From Candidatus Altimarinota bacterium (GTDB lineage: Bacteria > Patescibacteriota > Gracilibacteria > BD1-5 > UBA6164): 64,000 nucleotides of DNA. The stretch covers positions 1 through 64,000 of the forward strand of contig JAQVFO010000003.1 in assembly GCA_028697205.1 (NCBI GenBank), written 5' to 3'. The notes below the pieces were generated by a model that did not search any database, was not told the origin of the DNA, and was given only the letters and a program-made list of their open reading frames with translations. Each line of letters begins with the position of its first letter. Position 1 is the stretch's first letter. Shown here piece by piece: positions 12,072 to 23,689 of the stretch. The position numbers were made by a program, and so were the translations under genes.

Positions 12072-12671
12072 ATGTTTACATTTATAAATTTATCTTGGGA
12101 AGCAATATGATTTATTGCCCTAATTATACGGCTAGCAGCATCATTTGAAAAAGATGATAGAAAATTATTTCTACTTCTAGCTACTTGTTCTTTTTTTTAC
12201 TGAATTCATTTCTTTTGATTATGACTTTTTACTGCTTCATTTATAAATTTCTTTGATGTTACCAAAAATTTAGTAGCTTTAAAATTTAAAAAGAATTTAT
12301 ATGTATTTTTCTTTTATATAATAAGCTATACAATAATAGGGGGATTAACATCTCACTGACATATAATACCTTTTATGTTTGTAATTTGATCTATGATTTC
12401 AATATATGCAGCTTTTTTCTTAAAAGGTATTTATCTAAGACTATGTTATTTGATTACTAACTTATTATACTTAAGTTATTCAATTTATGGTTGATCTATT
12501 GCATGAAGTGTATCAAGTATATTATTTTCTATAAGCTTATCATTTTCAATATATATTCTTTTTAAAAGAAAATGATTTATATGAAAAATAAAATATTATA
12601 ATTCACTGGCTTATAAAAAAGTTGTTAAGTTTTTTGAGATAAAAAAACTTAAAATTAAAATGATAAAATAA
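12072..12671 (+). CDS. YgjV-like inner membrane protein
   Basis: A 199-residue polytopic membrane protein with about six hydrophobic helices. It has the look of the Imp-YgjV family: an opening with an Arg-bearing first helix, SFEKDDRKLFLLL, then FFGLGLFTASFINFF, with paired short helices to the end. The role of YgjV proteins is poorly known. The C-terminus is a basic tail rich in Lys. The next gene begins 4 nt downstream, so both are probably in one transcript. Confidence 0.65.
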
Positions 12672-12675
12672 AAAT

Positions 12676-13170
12676 ATGAAAAATAAACCATCTTGATTTG
12701 AATGAATTGAAGAAAAACTTCTTGAAAATCTAACATTTATAATAAATGATTATATACTGCTGGCTAATAATTTTTATTGTTTTGAACAATGATGAACAAG
12801 TTGAAGTTGAATAACAGTAAAAACTTTACATAAACATAATCCATATAAATATCCAGATGTTTTAAAACTTTTATTTAAATGAAAAAGTGAAGAATATCCA
12901 GAAGAATTATTATCAGAACTTGAAAAGCTAATCACTGAACTTAGGAATTTATCATATGAAGTAAGAAAATATGATGACATAAAAAAGTGAAAAGTATTAA
13001 ATTTTACACAAAATTGAATTGAAGCAAAACAAAAAGAAATATGATTTGTCCTTCCAAATAATTTTAAAGATATATTTTTAAAAGCTTTACAAATAGATAA
13101 AGTAGAATATATTCCTAACGATGTAGTTGATAGTGCAAATAAAGCATTATTAAAAATAATGAGAATGTAA
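12676..13170 (+). CDS. Unknown protein
   Basis: A 164-residue soluble protein starting MKNKPSGFEGIEEKLLENL, with nearly all glycines encoded by TGA. It is mostly helical, with a Gly/Ser/Thr stretch (EQGGTSGSGI) near residue 37 and an acidic helical centre. No motif was recognised. It lies 4 nt after the YgjV-like gene and ends at a strong terminator, so it closes a two-gene unit. Confidence 0.7.
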
Positions 13171-13176
13171 AAAAAT

Positions 13177-13207
13177 AAAAAAGAATGATTAATAATCATT
13201 CTTTTTT
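13177..13207 (+). terminator. Rho-independent terminator
   Basis: A 14-bp stem (13177-13190 with 13194-13207) with a 3-nt loop and T-rich 3' arm, 6 nt after the stop of the 12676 gene. Being symmetric, it could also end RNA coming from the reverse transcriptase on the other strand. Confidence 0.85.
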
Positions 13208-13257
13208 ACATCATTTTTCACTAAATTGTAATTGAAAGATAAAACTTTTCATAAATA

Positions 13258-13366
13258 AAAAATATGCTCTGTGAAACTGACTCAAACTTACCACCGCTTC
13301 AGGAATTTTTAAGGGGATGAAATCCTTTAAATTCTTTTGTTACTTTTAGAGGGGAAAGTAAGGATA
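13258..13366. ncRNA. Candidate structured RNA next to the reverse transcriptase gene
   Basis: This stretch has no ORF, is clearly richer in G and C than its surroundings and can fold into at least two good hairpins. One pairs GAATTT with AAATTC around 13303-13333, with an inner GGAT/ATCC helix closed by GAA. The second pairs TTACTTT (13340-13346) with AAAGTAA (13355-13361) around a TAGAGGGG loop. It begins directly after the RT stop codon (on the RT strand) and ends before a terminator. Many defence RTs work with a neighbouring non-coding RNA. Strand and exact ends cannot be decided from sequence alone. Confidence 0.4.
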
Positions 13367-14995
13367 CTAAAAAGAAATATCTGTTTGAAACTTTTTTCAA
13401 TTTAATCTATCAAGAATAATTAAATTGAAAAAAGAAATATTATTATTTAATAAATAGTTATAAAAATCAAGATATTCTATTGGGGAATAACTATTGTAAC
13501 CATTAGCATATTTCTTAGTAAGTCTATAATATTCATATATAAGAATCCAATTTTCCCTTTCATCAATTTTACCTATATATTTATTAAAACTAAATAACGA
13601 TATATTATTTATATATGAGTAATTTAATGCTAAAAGAATTGGAATTGTATCATTCTCTTTAATTAAATTATCTCTAATATTTGTAAAATTATTAATCTTA
13701 ATTGAATATTTAATTGCTAAATATATACTCCAAGTTAAAGTATCTGAGCGATGAAATTTTAAGTGTTCTTTAATGATTCAGTTTAAAAACTTCTCAACTT
13801 GTTCAGTAATTTTATGAGCATATGCAATTGATGAATATCACTTTTCAATAAAAGAATCTAATGAATCAATTAAATATGGGTGAATAAAAGTAATATTTAG
13901 TATATATTTTAGAATTTTAATGTAACTTTCATCATCTATAGAATTTATTTTATTTAATGATTTTATAGCAAACTTAAAAGGTGAATATTCATCACTTTTA
14001 TTTGATAAATCAACAGCATAATCTAAATAATTTAATAAACTATCTATATTTTCATAATCAACTTTTTCTGGAATGTTATAATTGTTTAATTTTGAGTATA
14101 CTAAATCATTTAATTCTTGTGGCAATAATTTTATAAATGTTTTTTTAGTATTTATTGTAAGATTATACTTTTCAAGTTCATGACTCAAATCTTGAATAAA
14201 TGTCTCTGCTTTTTGTTTATTATCACAATAACATTTATAATCATCTATATATCTGATAAAATTGTAACCTTTTTTTATTAATATATTATCAATCCTAGAT
14301 AATATAATTTCAGATATTAAGTTTGATGTATCTGGTCAAATAGAAATTCAATTAGTTTCATTATTTTTAATCATCCTAATTGCTTTATCTAATTTATTAT
14401 ACCATAATTTTTTATTATTAGAGTTATTCTTTGCTATATCTTTTCAAACAATTGCCCATGGAATTGAATGCGTATAAATACTTGAAAAAAAATTTGCAAT
14501 ATCACTAACCACAATATATTTTTTAAGAAATTGTTTATCAAGAATAATATTATTACTATTACTATTTCATCTATTAATAAGAAGTCTAAATTCATCTGTT
14601 TCTACCTCTATATTATAATTTCTTAAAAAAATAAGCCTTTCTTCATCATTATCTTTTAGTGTAATCATTGAAGTATCCTCATAAGAATCATAATCATTTA
14701 ATATTAATGAAGATATATTTTCCCAATTTTCTTTAATTAAACTACATAAATTTAGGTAAACTAAAGGATTAGGAATTTGTAAATATCTAGGGGCATTATT
14801 ATTTCTAGTAAGTTTGTAATTTACAGGAAAAAATACCATATCTTTTGTAATTTTAAATGCTTTGTTTACTGAATCGCTTAGTACTAAGTATCTAAATCAA
14901 CTTGAATTAAATATTGGATCTAATGATTCTGGAAACATTCAAAATCAAATTAATTTATCAAAAACAATATCTGATGTAAGATTTTTAAATCACAT
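13367..14995 (-). CDS. Reverse transcriptase of the Abi/DRT (unknown-group) type
   Basis: A 542-residue protein. RT motif A is VVSDIANFFSSIYTHSIPWA (about 175), motif B GISIGPDTSNLISEI (about 228), and motif C FIRYIDDYKCYC (about 257) with the catalytic YIDD. The YTHSIPWA and GPDTS forms are those of the AbiA/AbiK/Abi-P2 and other defence-associated RT groups rather than group II introns, retrons or DGRs. From about 330 to the end it consists of alpha-helical repeats, as in Abi-type RTs. It stands alone: no intron, maturase, Cas1 or target gene is seen beside it. Such RTs give phage resistance, some by making non-templated or RNA-templated DNA. A structured non-coding stretch follows the stop. 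Confidence 0.85.
13391..13434. repeat. 16-bp perfect inverted repeat inside the RT 3' end
   Basis: CTTTTTTCAATTTAAT (13391-13406) is the exact inverse complement of 13419-13434, with 12 nt between. It lies in the last 22 codons of the RT gene. It lacks a U-tail after either arm, so it is not a plain terminator; it may be an RNA structure at the RT mRNA 3' end. Confidence 0.7.
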
Positions 14996-15020
14996 ACTTC
15001 TTAATTAATTTCTAAACATC

Positions 15021-15050
15021 AAAAATCCCCCAATAAATTGGAGGATTTTT
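15021..15050 (-). terminator. dnaK: dnaK terminator
   Basis: Stem 15021-15034 with 15037-15050 (one A/C mismatch), rich in G-C pairs at the core, ending in a T-run on the - strand just after the dnaK stop. Confidence 0.85.
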
Positions 15051-15056
15051 AAAAAA

Positions 15057-16958
<1,902 letters not shown>

Positions 16959-16989
16959 ATTTTTTTAGTTAAAAATTAAATATGGTAAG

Positions 16990-17017
16990 ATTTTATTCAT
17001 TTTTTTTTAGCTGTCAA
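16990..17017 (-). promoter_or_regulatory. dnaK: Sigma70 promoter of dnaK
   Basis: On the - strand TTGACA (17017-17012), a 16-nt spacer, then TAAAAT (16995-16990), about 31 nt before the ATG. Confidence 0.7.
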
Positions 17018-17024
17018 ATTTATT

Positions 17025-17051
17025 TTAGCACTTTTTTATACTAAGTGCCAG
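17025..17051. promoter_or_regulatory. CIRCE-like operator upstream of dnaK
   Basis: TTAGCACTT, 9 nt, AAGTGCCAG: the 9-9-9 layout of the HrcA operator CIRCE (TTAGCACTC-N9-GAGTGCTAA). The left arm agrees at 8 of 9 positions, the right at 6 of 9. It sits 7 bp upstream of the dnaK -35 box and between two divergent promoters. HrcA itself is not in the window. Confidence 0.5.
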
Positions 17052-17096
17052 ATTTATTATTTTTGGCTACTTAAAGTAAAAATTAATATAATTTTC

Positions 17097-17125
17097 TTGA
17101 CTTTCTTATAAATAAATACTATAAT
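17097..17125 (+). promoter_or_regulatory. Sigma70 promoter for the 17152 gene
   Basis: TTGACT (17097-17102) and TATAAT (17120-17125) with a 17-nt spacer, 26 nt before the ATG. Confidence 0.75.
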
Positions 17126-17151
17126 ATAAATACATAAATAATATCAAATAT

Positions 17152-17430
17152 ATGTGAAATAATTTAGAAAAAGAAAATTCTATTAATACCCCTATTTCTT
17201 CAGAAGCTTCTAATGATGCTATTTTTGACGTACAAGAAAAAACTTGATGAGATATCTTAAAAATCACTAAACTTTGATGATTTACTCAAATTATATTAGC
17301 AACTTTAGAAAAGATAAAGGACCCCGCTTCAAAAATCAAAGAACTTCAAGAAGCTAGAGCAAATATTTGTAAAGTTAATCCCGAAGATTGTGAAAATGAT
17401 GATTTATATGAAATGTCTGCAAATAAATAA
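17152..17430 (+). CDS. Small unknown protein
   Basis: A 92-residue soluble protein starting MGNNLEKENSINTPISSEAS. The first 25 residues are Asn/Ser/Glu-rich and likely disordered; the rest is helical with KIKDPASKIKELQEARANI. Two cysteines (NICKVNPEDCEND) are near the end. It has its own good promoter and terminator, so it is a separate transcript divergent from dnaK. No family recognised. Confidence 0.8.
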
Positions 17431-17450
17431 GAGATAAGAAATTATCTCTT
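17429..17450 (+). terminator. Rho-independent terminator
   Basis: AAGAGATAA paired with TTATCTCTT around a GAAA loop, followed by a T-rich run; overlaps the stop of the 17152 gene. Confidence 0.8.
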
Positions 17451-17516
17451 TTATTTTTCTTGTATTTTTTAAAATTTATGTAAAATATAGTAAATTACTT
17501 TTTAAACTTAATAATT

Positions 17517-17951
17517 ATGGAGAATCAAGAACAAGAAAATAAAGTTGATGAATCAGATATAAAATGTTGTCAAAACTCAAAAAAGATTTTAAACATAGTT
17601 TATTTAATTATATTTTTATGTATTGCAATATGAATTGCTTTTTACATAAACCAAAATAAATCTACTTTAATAAAAGTACAAAATAATGAGAAAACATTAT
17701 CAGGAGAAACAAATTTAGCAACATGAAGTCTAAATGTTACTTCAGATAATAACACTTGAACAACTTCAAATTCAACTTGAAATATTACAAGTACATGAGA
17801 AACAAATCTAAATACAAATAATTCTTGAACCATTTCAGCTTCTTGAACAGTAAAAACTGAGGAAGATAAAAAAAATGAAGAAGCAATTATAAAAGATTTT
17901 GAAAAGGAACTTGATTCATTATTTGATGTAATTGACCAAAATGCAAAATAA
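17517..17951 (+). CDS. Single-pass membrane protein with Thr/Ser/Gly-rich external segment
   Basis: 144 residues. A short acidic cytoplasmic part carrying a CC pair is followed by one transmembrane helix (residues 25-43, ILNIVYLIIFLCIAIGIAFY), then a segment of about 60 residues made of Thr, Ser, Asn and Gly, and an acidic helical C-terminus (KDFEKELDSLFDVIDQ). The low-complexity part looks like a flexible surface linker. Function unknown. Its last 11 nt overlap the delta'-like gene start, which suggests coupled translation. Confidence 0.78.
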
Positions 17952-18639
17952 TATAGTAGAATTGATATTATGAAAGATAAATAAAAAGGAAGAAATTTCT
18001 CCTTTTTTATTTTTATGAGCGCCAATTCACAATATTAATTCACAAGTTGAGGAACTAAGCATAGAATTATTAGAAAAGCTATGAATAAATAAAAACTTTG
18101 TTTTTGATTTTAAAGATAATAATGAAAAAATTAAAGTAAAAGATATAAAAGATTTTTTAGATAAAGTTTATATTACTCCTAGTTTTTGATCTCAAATTTT
18201 TATAATTGAAAATATATCTAGAATGACAGAGGAATCTGCTAATTCTTGCTTAAAAATATTTGAAGAACCTCCAATCTGAAATATAATTCTTTTAACAAAT
18301 GAATCAGAATCATGAATTCTTGAAACAATTCTTAGTAGATGTACTACCATAAATACAAAAGATTGAGAATTATGAGAAAAAAATCATTTTTATTATGATA
18401 TGATTGACGATTATATAAGATGAATAGACCATGATTTAGCTTCATTTATATTTAAAGAAAAACTAGAAAAAGATGATTATATAAATTTATTAAAGACATT
18501 AATATTATATTTTAAAGAAAAAAATATTTTTCTTGATTTAATAGAAGAAATTAATGATGATATAAATTGAATACAAAAAAATAATCTCCTTCCAAAATAC
18601 ATTGTTGATAAATATATAATTAAAATTTGACATAAATAA
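17941..18639 (+). CDS. DNA polymerase III delta'-like (HolB-type) clamp-loader subunit, short form
   Basis: A 232-residue protein. The centre reads FIIENISRMTEESANSCLKI, then FEEPP, then NIILLTN, and ILETILSRC: the pattern of delta' subunits around the EEPP and SRC motifs, which contact the neighbouring subunit. Delta' helps load the sliding clamp. It is about 100 residues shorter than usual and the N-terminal P-loop is replaced by FLFLGAPIHNINSQVEE, without the GK[ST] signature, so it cannot bind ATP in the usual way; delta' of E. coli also lacks ATPase activity. The ATG at 17941 overlaps the previous gene. Confidence 0.75.
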
Positions 18640-18679
18640 TAATTTGCATAAAAATATATAGTTTATTAATAAATATATT

Positions 18680-18964
18680 ATGCTTGACGACTTATCTTAC
18701 ATGTGATGATCATTATGATGATCTTATGAATCTACTTCAAGAAAAGACACTTTAAAAACAATATATGATCTTAATCTTTCAAAAGAAGTTATGGATATAC
18801 TTGAAAACTGATTATATACTTGTTTGCTAGATTTAGCTGAAGTTTCTCCTAAATGAGTACCTTGATTATCAAATGATGATATAAATAACATACATTCTTC
18901 TTTATCTTTATGTGATGATATGTATAAACCACATTGGTGAAAAATTAGAAAAAAGAATAGTTAA
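18680..18964 (+). CDS. Small unknown protein
   Basis: 94 residues, starting MLDDLSYMGGSLGGSYEST and ending in a basic tail KIRKKNS. It has a Leu-rich helix (LENGLYTCLLDLAEVS). No family recognised. It follows the delta'-like gene by 40 nt and overlaps the stop of the convergent K+ channel gene by 4 nt. A weak hairpin with T-run (about 18950-18986) covers its 3' end. Confidence 0.7.
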
Positions 18965-19824
18965 TCAAAACCATTCTCTTTTTTTTGTAACTTAAATTTT
19001 CTTCAACAGTTTACACAATAATTTGCATCAATTACATTGTCTTTTTCACAATAAATGCAGATTTTTGTTTTTCCTTTTTTTAATTTATCTTGAGTATTTG
19101 CCACATCTGTAAAAACTAATATTGTTATAGCTCATATAACAGATAGTAAAACTGGCCCTAATAAAATAACTATACTTCAAATTATTTTTCACATAGGAGT
19201 TATTGGAACTATGTCTCCATATCATACTGTTGCAGCAGTAACAACACCCCACCATAAGGATATTCAAACAGAACTAAATTGAGGATTTACAGGATTTTCT
19301 ATTTCATAAACAAAAACAGAAACTACAAATATAATTATTGAGAAAAGCATAAAAACAGCCTTATATTCATCTCAATATATTTTTAATGCTTTTACAAATC
19401 AAATAGTTATTGGAATATTTCTAACAAGTCTTAAAACTCTAAATACTCTCATTATTCTAAGTATTTTAAGTGTATCTCAATACCTAAATATAGAAAAAAT
19501 CATTCATAAAAAAAATGGTAAAAATGACATCAAATCTATAAAATTAAATCCTGATGATATAAAAGTTCTTTTTTTCCTAGCTCTTAAAAAACGATATAAA
19601 TAATCAATTAAAAAAATACTTGAAATTAAGAAATTACAATAAAATAACTCTTCTTTATATATTATATCTATAGGATTTATAGTTTCCAAAACTATAATTA
19701 CTACTGAAAATATAATAAATAAATTTATTATATGATTGAATATTATACCAGATCTACTTTCTGGATCATCAAATATATTTTCATACTTTCTTCTATCATA
19801 AGAAAAAATATTTTGAAATGACAA
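18961..19824 (-). CDS. Voltage-gated-type K+ channel with C-terminal zinc ribbon
   Basis: A 287-residue membrane protein with six helices. S4 carries regularly spaced arginines (KILRIMRVFRVLRLVR). The pore loop holds TVGYGD near residue 200; the first filter glycine is a TGA codon and the second is GGA, strong evidence for the recoding. After S6 comes a short cytosolic tail with two CxxC pairs (CIYCEK and YCVNCGRKF), a zinc ribbon. It would conduct K+ across the cell membrane as a tetramer. No ATG fits; the start is probably the TTG at 19824 (LSFQNIFSYDRRKYEN if read literally). Confidence 0.88.
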
Positions 19825-19883
19825 TCTTAAATTATTAAATAATAAATTATTAAATCACTATTTGATTTAATATTTTTATAATT

Positions 19884-21257
19884 TTATCATACTTTCTTAA
19901 ATTTTTCCAAAAAAGCAAGTCTTTTAAGTACTGTAGGATGTGAATAATAGAAAAATTCATAAGCTTTATGTGGTCTTAAATTCGAAAGATTATTTAATGA
20001 TAACTTTTTAAGAGCACTTTGAAGTAACGATGCTTCATTATTTATTCAAGCAAACTCGTCAGCTTGATACTCATTTCTTCTAGAAAGTATATTTCAAAAT
20101 AATGATAAAATAATTGAAACTGGAGTAAATAAAATAGTGAAGGCAATAAGTCACATATGAAAACTAGGTAATTTTGCTCATAGAGATAATGATATTTCAG
20201 GAATTTCTAAAGCTAAAGAAAAAAGATACATAATAACTCAAGTTTGAATAATAGAAAAAATAAGCATTTGTAAAGTATGCTTTCTTTTATAATGTCATAT
20301 TTCATGAGCCAAAACAGCAACTATTTCATCTTGTGATAAATCTTTTATCAAAGTATCAAATAAAACTATTCTTTTTTTAGATCAAAAACCTGAGAAATAT
20401 GCATTTCATTTACTAGATCTTTTTGAAGCATCCATTTCATATATATTATCTAGCTTAAATCATACTTTTTTTGCAAATTCTTCTATTTTTTTCTTTAACT
20501 CTTGATCTTGAAGTGGAATTTGTTTATTAAAAAGTGGAACTATTAATGTGCTATAAAAAAGCATAAAAAACAAAGAAAAACTACTCATAATAATCCAAGC
20601 TATCCACCAAAAATTATTTCAAAGTTTATTATAAACAAAAACCAATAATGCAAGTAAAGATAATCAAATTACATATCCTAATACTAAAGACTTAATAGAA
20701 TCTATGAAAAACAATTTTTTTGTTGATTTATTAAATCAAAATTTTTCTTCAATAACAAAAGTTGAATAATATGAAAATGGTAAATTTAACAAAGTTTGTA
20801 AGAAAACAATCAAAGCAAAAAAAGTAATAGTTAAAATCATAGGATTCTGAACATAATTCCTAAGAAAAGCATCTATAAATCAAAATCCTCAAAAAATAAT
20901 CATAAGTAACATTACAATAAAAGAAAAACTTGTTGTAATTATAGAAAATTTATGTTTTTCCTTCTCATAACTTTGTGATTTCTTATATTTTTCTTCATCA
21001 TAAATTCATTTTAATTCTGTAGGTAACTCATCTGACCAATTAAGAGTATTTAAATAAGCTAAAACTTTAGTTAAAATAAACTCAAAAGTCAAAAATCATA
21101 TAATATAAATCTCAATCCAAAAAGTAAATTGTGAATTATAAATAGGTCATACACAATTAGTCAATCAGTCTGTTAATCATGAGGTATCTCAAATACAAGC
21201 ATATGAAGTTGAATATAATAAAAAAAGTGTACTAATTAAAAACAATAACTTTTTCAT
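19884..21257 (-). CDS. M48-family membrane metalloprotease (Ste24/HtpX-like)
   Basis: 457 residues. A signal-like N-terminus (ending STSYACIGD) is followed by several transmembrane helices. The zinc site VAVLAHEIGHYKRKH (HExxH) lies near residue 315, and the third ligand is probably the glutamate of RRNEYQADEFAG about 70 residues later. The domain order and the length fit Ste24/CAAX-protease-type M48 enzymes rather than short HtpX. Such enzymes cut membrane proteins, often in quality control. The substrate is unknown. It lies 60 nt downstream of the start-proximal unknown gene at 21322 on the same strand, separated from it by a terminator. Confidence 0.88.
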
Positions 21258-21270
21258 AAAAAAAATTAAA

Positions 21271-21308
21271 AAATAAAGTCTATATATATTTTATATAAGA
21301 CTTTATTT
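21271..21308 (-). terminator. Rho-independent terminator
   Basis: Eleven paired bases (21271-21281 with 21298-21308) with a T-run on the - strand; ends transcription from the 21322 gene ahead of the M48 gene. Confidence 0.75.
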
Positions 21309-21321
21309 TTACCAAAAGATT

Positions 21322-21645
21322 TTACCCTTTATAAACCATATGAGTATTCCACACATCAGTATTTTGTTCAGATTTAGGTATTCAATATACAAACCTATTA
21401 AGATCTCTTAACATTGATATATCACTCAATGCCTCTAATGAAAATCATTTTCTTCATTGTCAATCTAAAAGTAATTCTGGCTCTATTAATAATATAGAAT
21501 CAACATATTTATTAAATTCTTCTTTATCTCACCATAATACCATAATTTCTTTAATAACACGTTCATATCATTCTATTGCTGATGAAACTCTAAAATCAAA
21601 GTCAGGAATAATTATCTTTTTTCAAAATTTATAAGCTTCTATCAT
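21322..21645 (-). CDS. Small unknown protein
   Basis: 107 residues, MIEAYKFGKKIIIPDFDFRV at the start, then acidic helical sequence with VLWGDKEEFNKYVDSI and a C-terminus rich in aromatic residues. No signal peptide, no known domain. It starts 59 nt downstream of cysS on the same strand and ends before its own terminator. It might be an antitoxin-like or regulatory protein, but nothing in the sequence decides this. Confidence 0.65.
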
Positions 21646-21704
21646 ATATAAATTTAAATAATATTTTTATATATTATAATTTATATTATAAATTGTCAAG
21701 ATAA

Positions 21705-23213
21705 TTATTTTATTTCTAATCTACTCCCTTCTCTACTGTCAATTATTTTATATCAAAGTGAATCAAGTTCATCTCTAAGTGCATCAGCTAACATAAAATT
21801 TTTTTCTTTTTTAGCAACATTTCTTATTTCAAGTTTTTTTTGTATTTCTTCTGGAATTTCAATATTTGTATTATCAGTAAAATCTACAATTCAAAGTATC
21901 TCATTAAATGTTTTAAACATATCAATTATAGCATTGAATTCTTCTAAACTTATCTTATTTATTTCTTTATTTACAAAAGTTACAAAATTAAAAAATACTG
22001 CTAATGCTTCCGGAAAATTGAAATCATCTTCAAGTTTTTCTATAAAATCACTTACAAAAATTTGTAATTCTTCCCTAAATTCTCTTCTAACTCATTTTAC
22101 TTTTAACATACCTCATTTTTGAGTTGTTATATCTTTCTCTGACTTTAATGATTTTTTTGTTAAATAAAGATTTTTAATAGTTTCATCAATTTTTGAAATT
22201 GTATTAAATGATTGTTCTAATTTAGAGAAACTAAAATCAATACTATCTTTATATTTTCAGTTTATAAATGATAACCTAATTCACCTATAAAATACACTTT
22301 TATTTTCAGCTTTTATTTTTCAACTTTCTAAAAAATCTTCTAAATCTTTCAATCTATAAAAATTACCTAAACTCTTACTCATCTTTTTTCAATCAACCAT
22401 AAGATGCCCTGAATGTAACCAATATCTACAAAATTGTTTTCATGTTATGCTTTCAGTTTGTGCTATTTCATTTTGATGATGAGGAAATATAAGATCTACT
22501 CATCACATATGTATATCTATTTCAGGTCAGAAATTTACCATATTACATGCACTACATTCTATATGCCAACCTGGACGTCATTTTATTAAAACTTTTTTAT
22601 CATTTATAATAAACTCCTCTTCCCAAAAATTATCTCAGTCTTCTTTTTTCCATGCTTTCCAAAGAACAAAATCTGCAACATTATCTTTTTCATATTCGTC
22701 ATTATCTATCCTTACACTTGATTTCATTCATGAAAAATCAAGATGAGCAAATTCTCAGTAAGTTTTAAATTTAGAGATATTATAATAAACACTATTATCA
22801 TCTCAAATATAAGCATATCATTTTTTTATCATAGTATTTATCATTCTTACCATTTCACCAATAAGATTTGATATAGGAACTATTTTATCTGCTTTTTTAA
22901 TTCAAATTTTTTCTATATCTTCTAAAAAAATATTTGTAAATCTTTCTGTAAAATCTTTTAGTTTCTCATTTGCTTTCTGACTATCTCTTATTGTTTTATC
23001 ATCAATATCAGTTATATTCATCAAAGTTGTAACATTGTATCATAAAAATCTAAGAGTTTTAATTACTAAATCCTCAAAAATAAATGTTCTTAGATTTCAA
23101 ATATGTGCATAATTATAAACTGTAGGTCAACAAAAATAAACCTTAACATTATCTTGTCTTTTTGGTTTAAATACTTCCTTTTGTCTTGTTAGAGTATTAT
23201 ATAGTTTCAGCAT
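21705..23213 (-). CDS. cysS: Cysteinyl-tRNA synthetase
   Basis: 502 residues. Class I signature VYFCGPTVYNYAHIGNLRT near residue 25, with the zinc-binding Cys; GWHIECSACN near 205 and HHQNEIAQTE supply further zinc ligands; KMSKSLGN near 270 is the KMSKS loop. The C-terminal DALR-type helical domain follows. It charges tRNA-Cys. The ferredoxin-like gene ends 9 nt upstream, so the two likely form one transcript. Confidence 0.96.
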
Positions 23214-23222
23214 AAAAATTCT

Positions 23223-23537
23223 TTAATTAAATGTAAATGAATGTGTAGCCTCTCCATTATCGCTTTCTTTATGTTTTTTTTCATTTGATGATTTATGTCA
23301 TTTTTTTTGATTGATTTTATCCATCATCATCTTTGAAGCTTTTGAAGGATCCATATGATGTTCTGTATGCTTATCAAACATAACATTTGGCCCTTCTTTA
23401 CAATGTCACATACACGCACAACTATTAACTAAAACATTATCTAGTTCAAATTTTTCCTTATCTCTTTCCAATCTTTTCAAAATATATTCGCTAAATCTTT
23501 CTTTACATATCTTTCCATTACAAACTTGTATTTTCAT
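23223..23537 (-). CDS. Thioredoxin-like [2Fe-2S] ferredoxin
   Basis: 104 residues. Cysteines at 5 and 10 (IQVCNGKICKER) and the later pair in NSCACMGHCKEGPNV give the four-cysteine layout of thioredoxin-like [2Fe-2S] ferredoxins, related to NuoE. These small proteins carry electrons between redox enzymes. The C-terminal third is a His/Lys/Asp-rich tail (HTEHHMDP then KKGHKSSNEKKHKE) that may bind metal. No partner redox complex is seen nearby; its neighbour is cysS, 9 nt downstream. Confidence 0.75.
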
Positions 23538-23659
23538 AAATATTGTTATTAAAATATTACATAGAATTAGTAATGATACCTATTTATCATTTAAAATTTA
23601 ACTAATTCTACTTTTTTTATTAATTTTTACAAAAAAATTTGATAATTTATTTTTTTTCA

Positions 23660-23665
23660 TATAAT
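23660..23665 (+). promoter_or_regulatory. Candidate -10 box of the tRNA-Phe transcript
   Basis: TATAAT at 23660-23665, with TTGATA at 23639-23644 as a possible -35 box (15-nt spacer). A transcript from here would carry a leader of about 105 nt before the tRNA. Confidence 0.55.
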
Positions 23666-23689
23666 ACAACACGCAACAAGATAAAATAC

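Noticed and set aside
12774-13199. 141-codon open frame on the - strand
   Set aside because: It covers the + gene at 12676, which has a proper start, operon spacing and terminator; the reverse frame has no start context or recognisable motif.
13258-14995. Diversity-generating retroelement or retron
   Set aside because: The RT motif B is GPDTS rather than the DGR SQ form, and no template/variable repeat pair or msr-msd inverted repeat upstream of the RT was found.
17983-18007. Terminator-like hairpin (AAAAAGGA...TCCTTTTT) after the 17517 gene
   Set aside because: The delta'-like ORF is open through it from the ATG at 17941 with no stop, so it is coding sequence.
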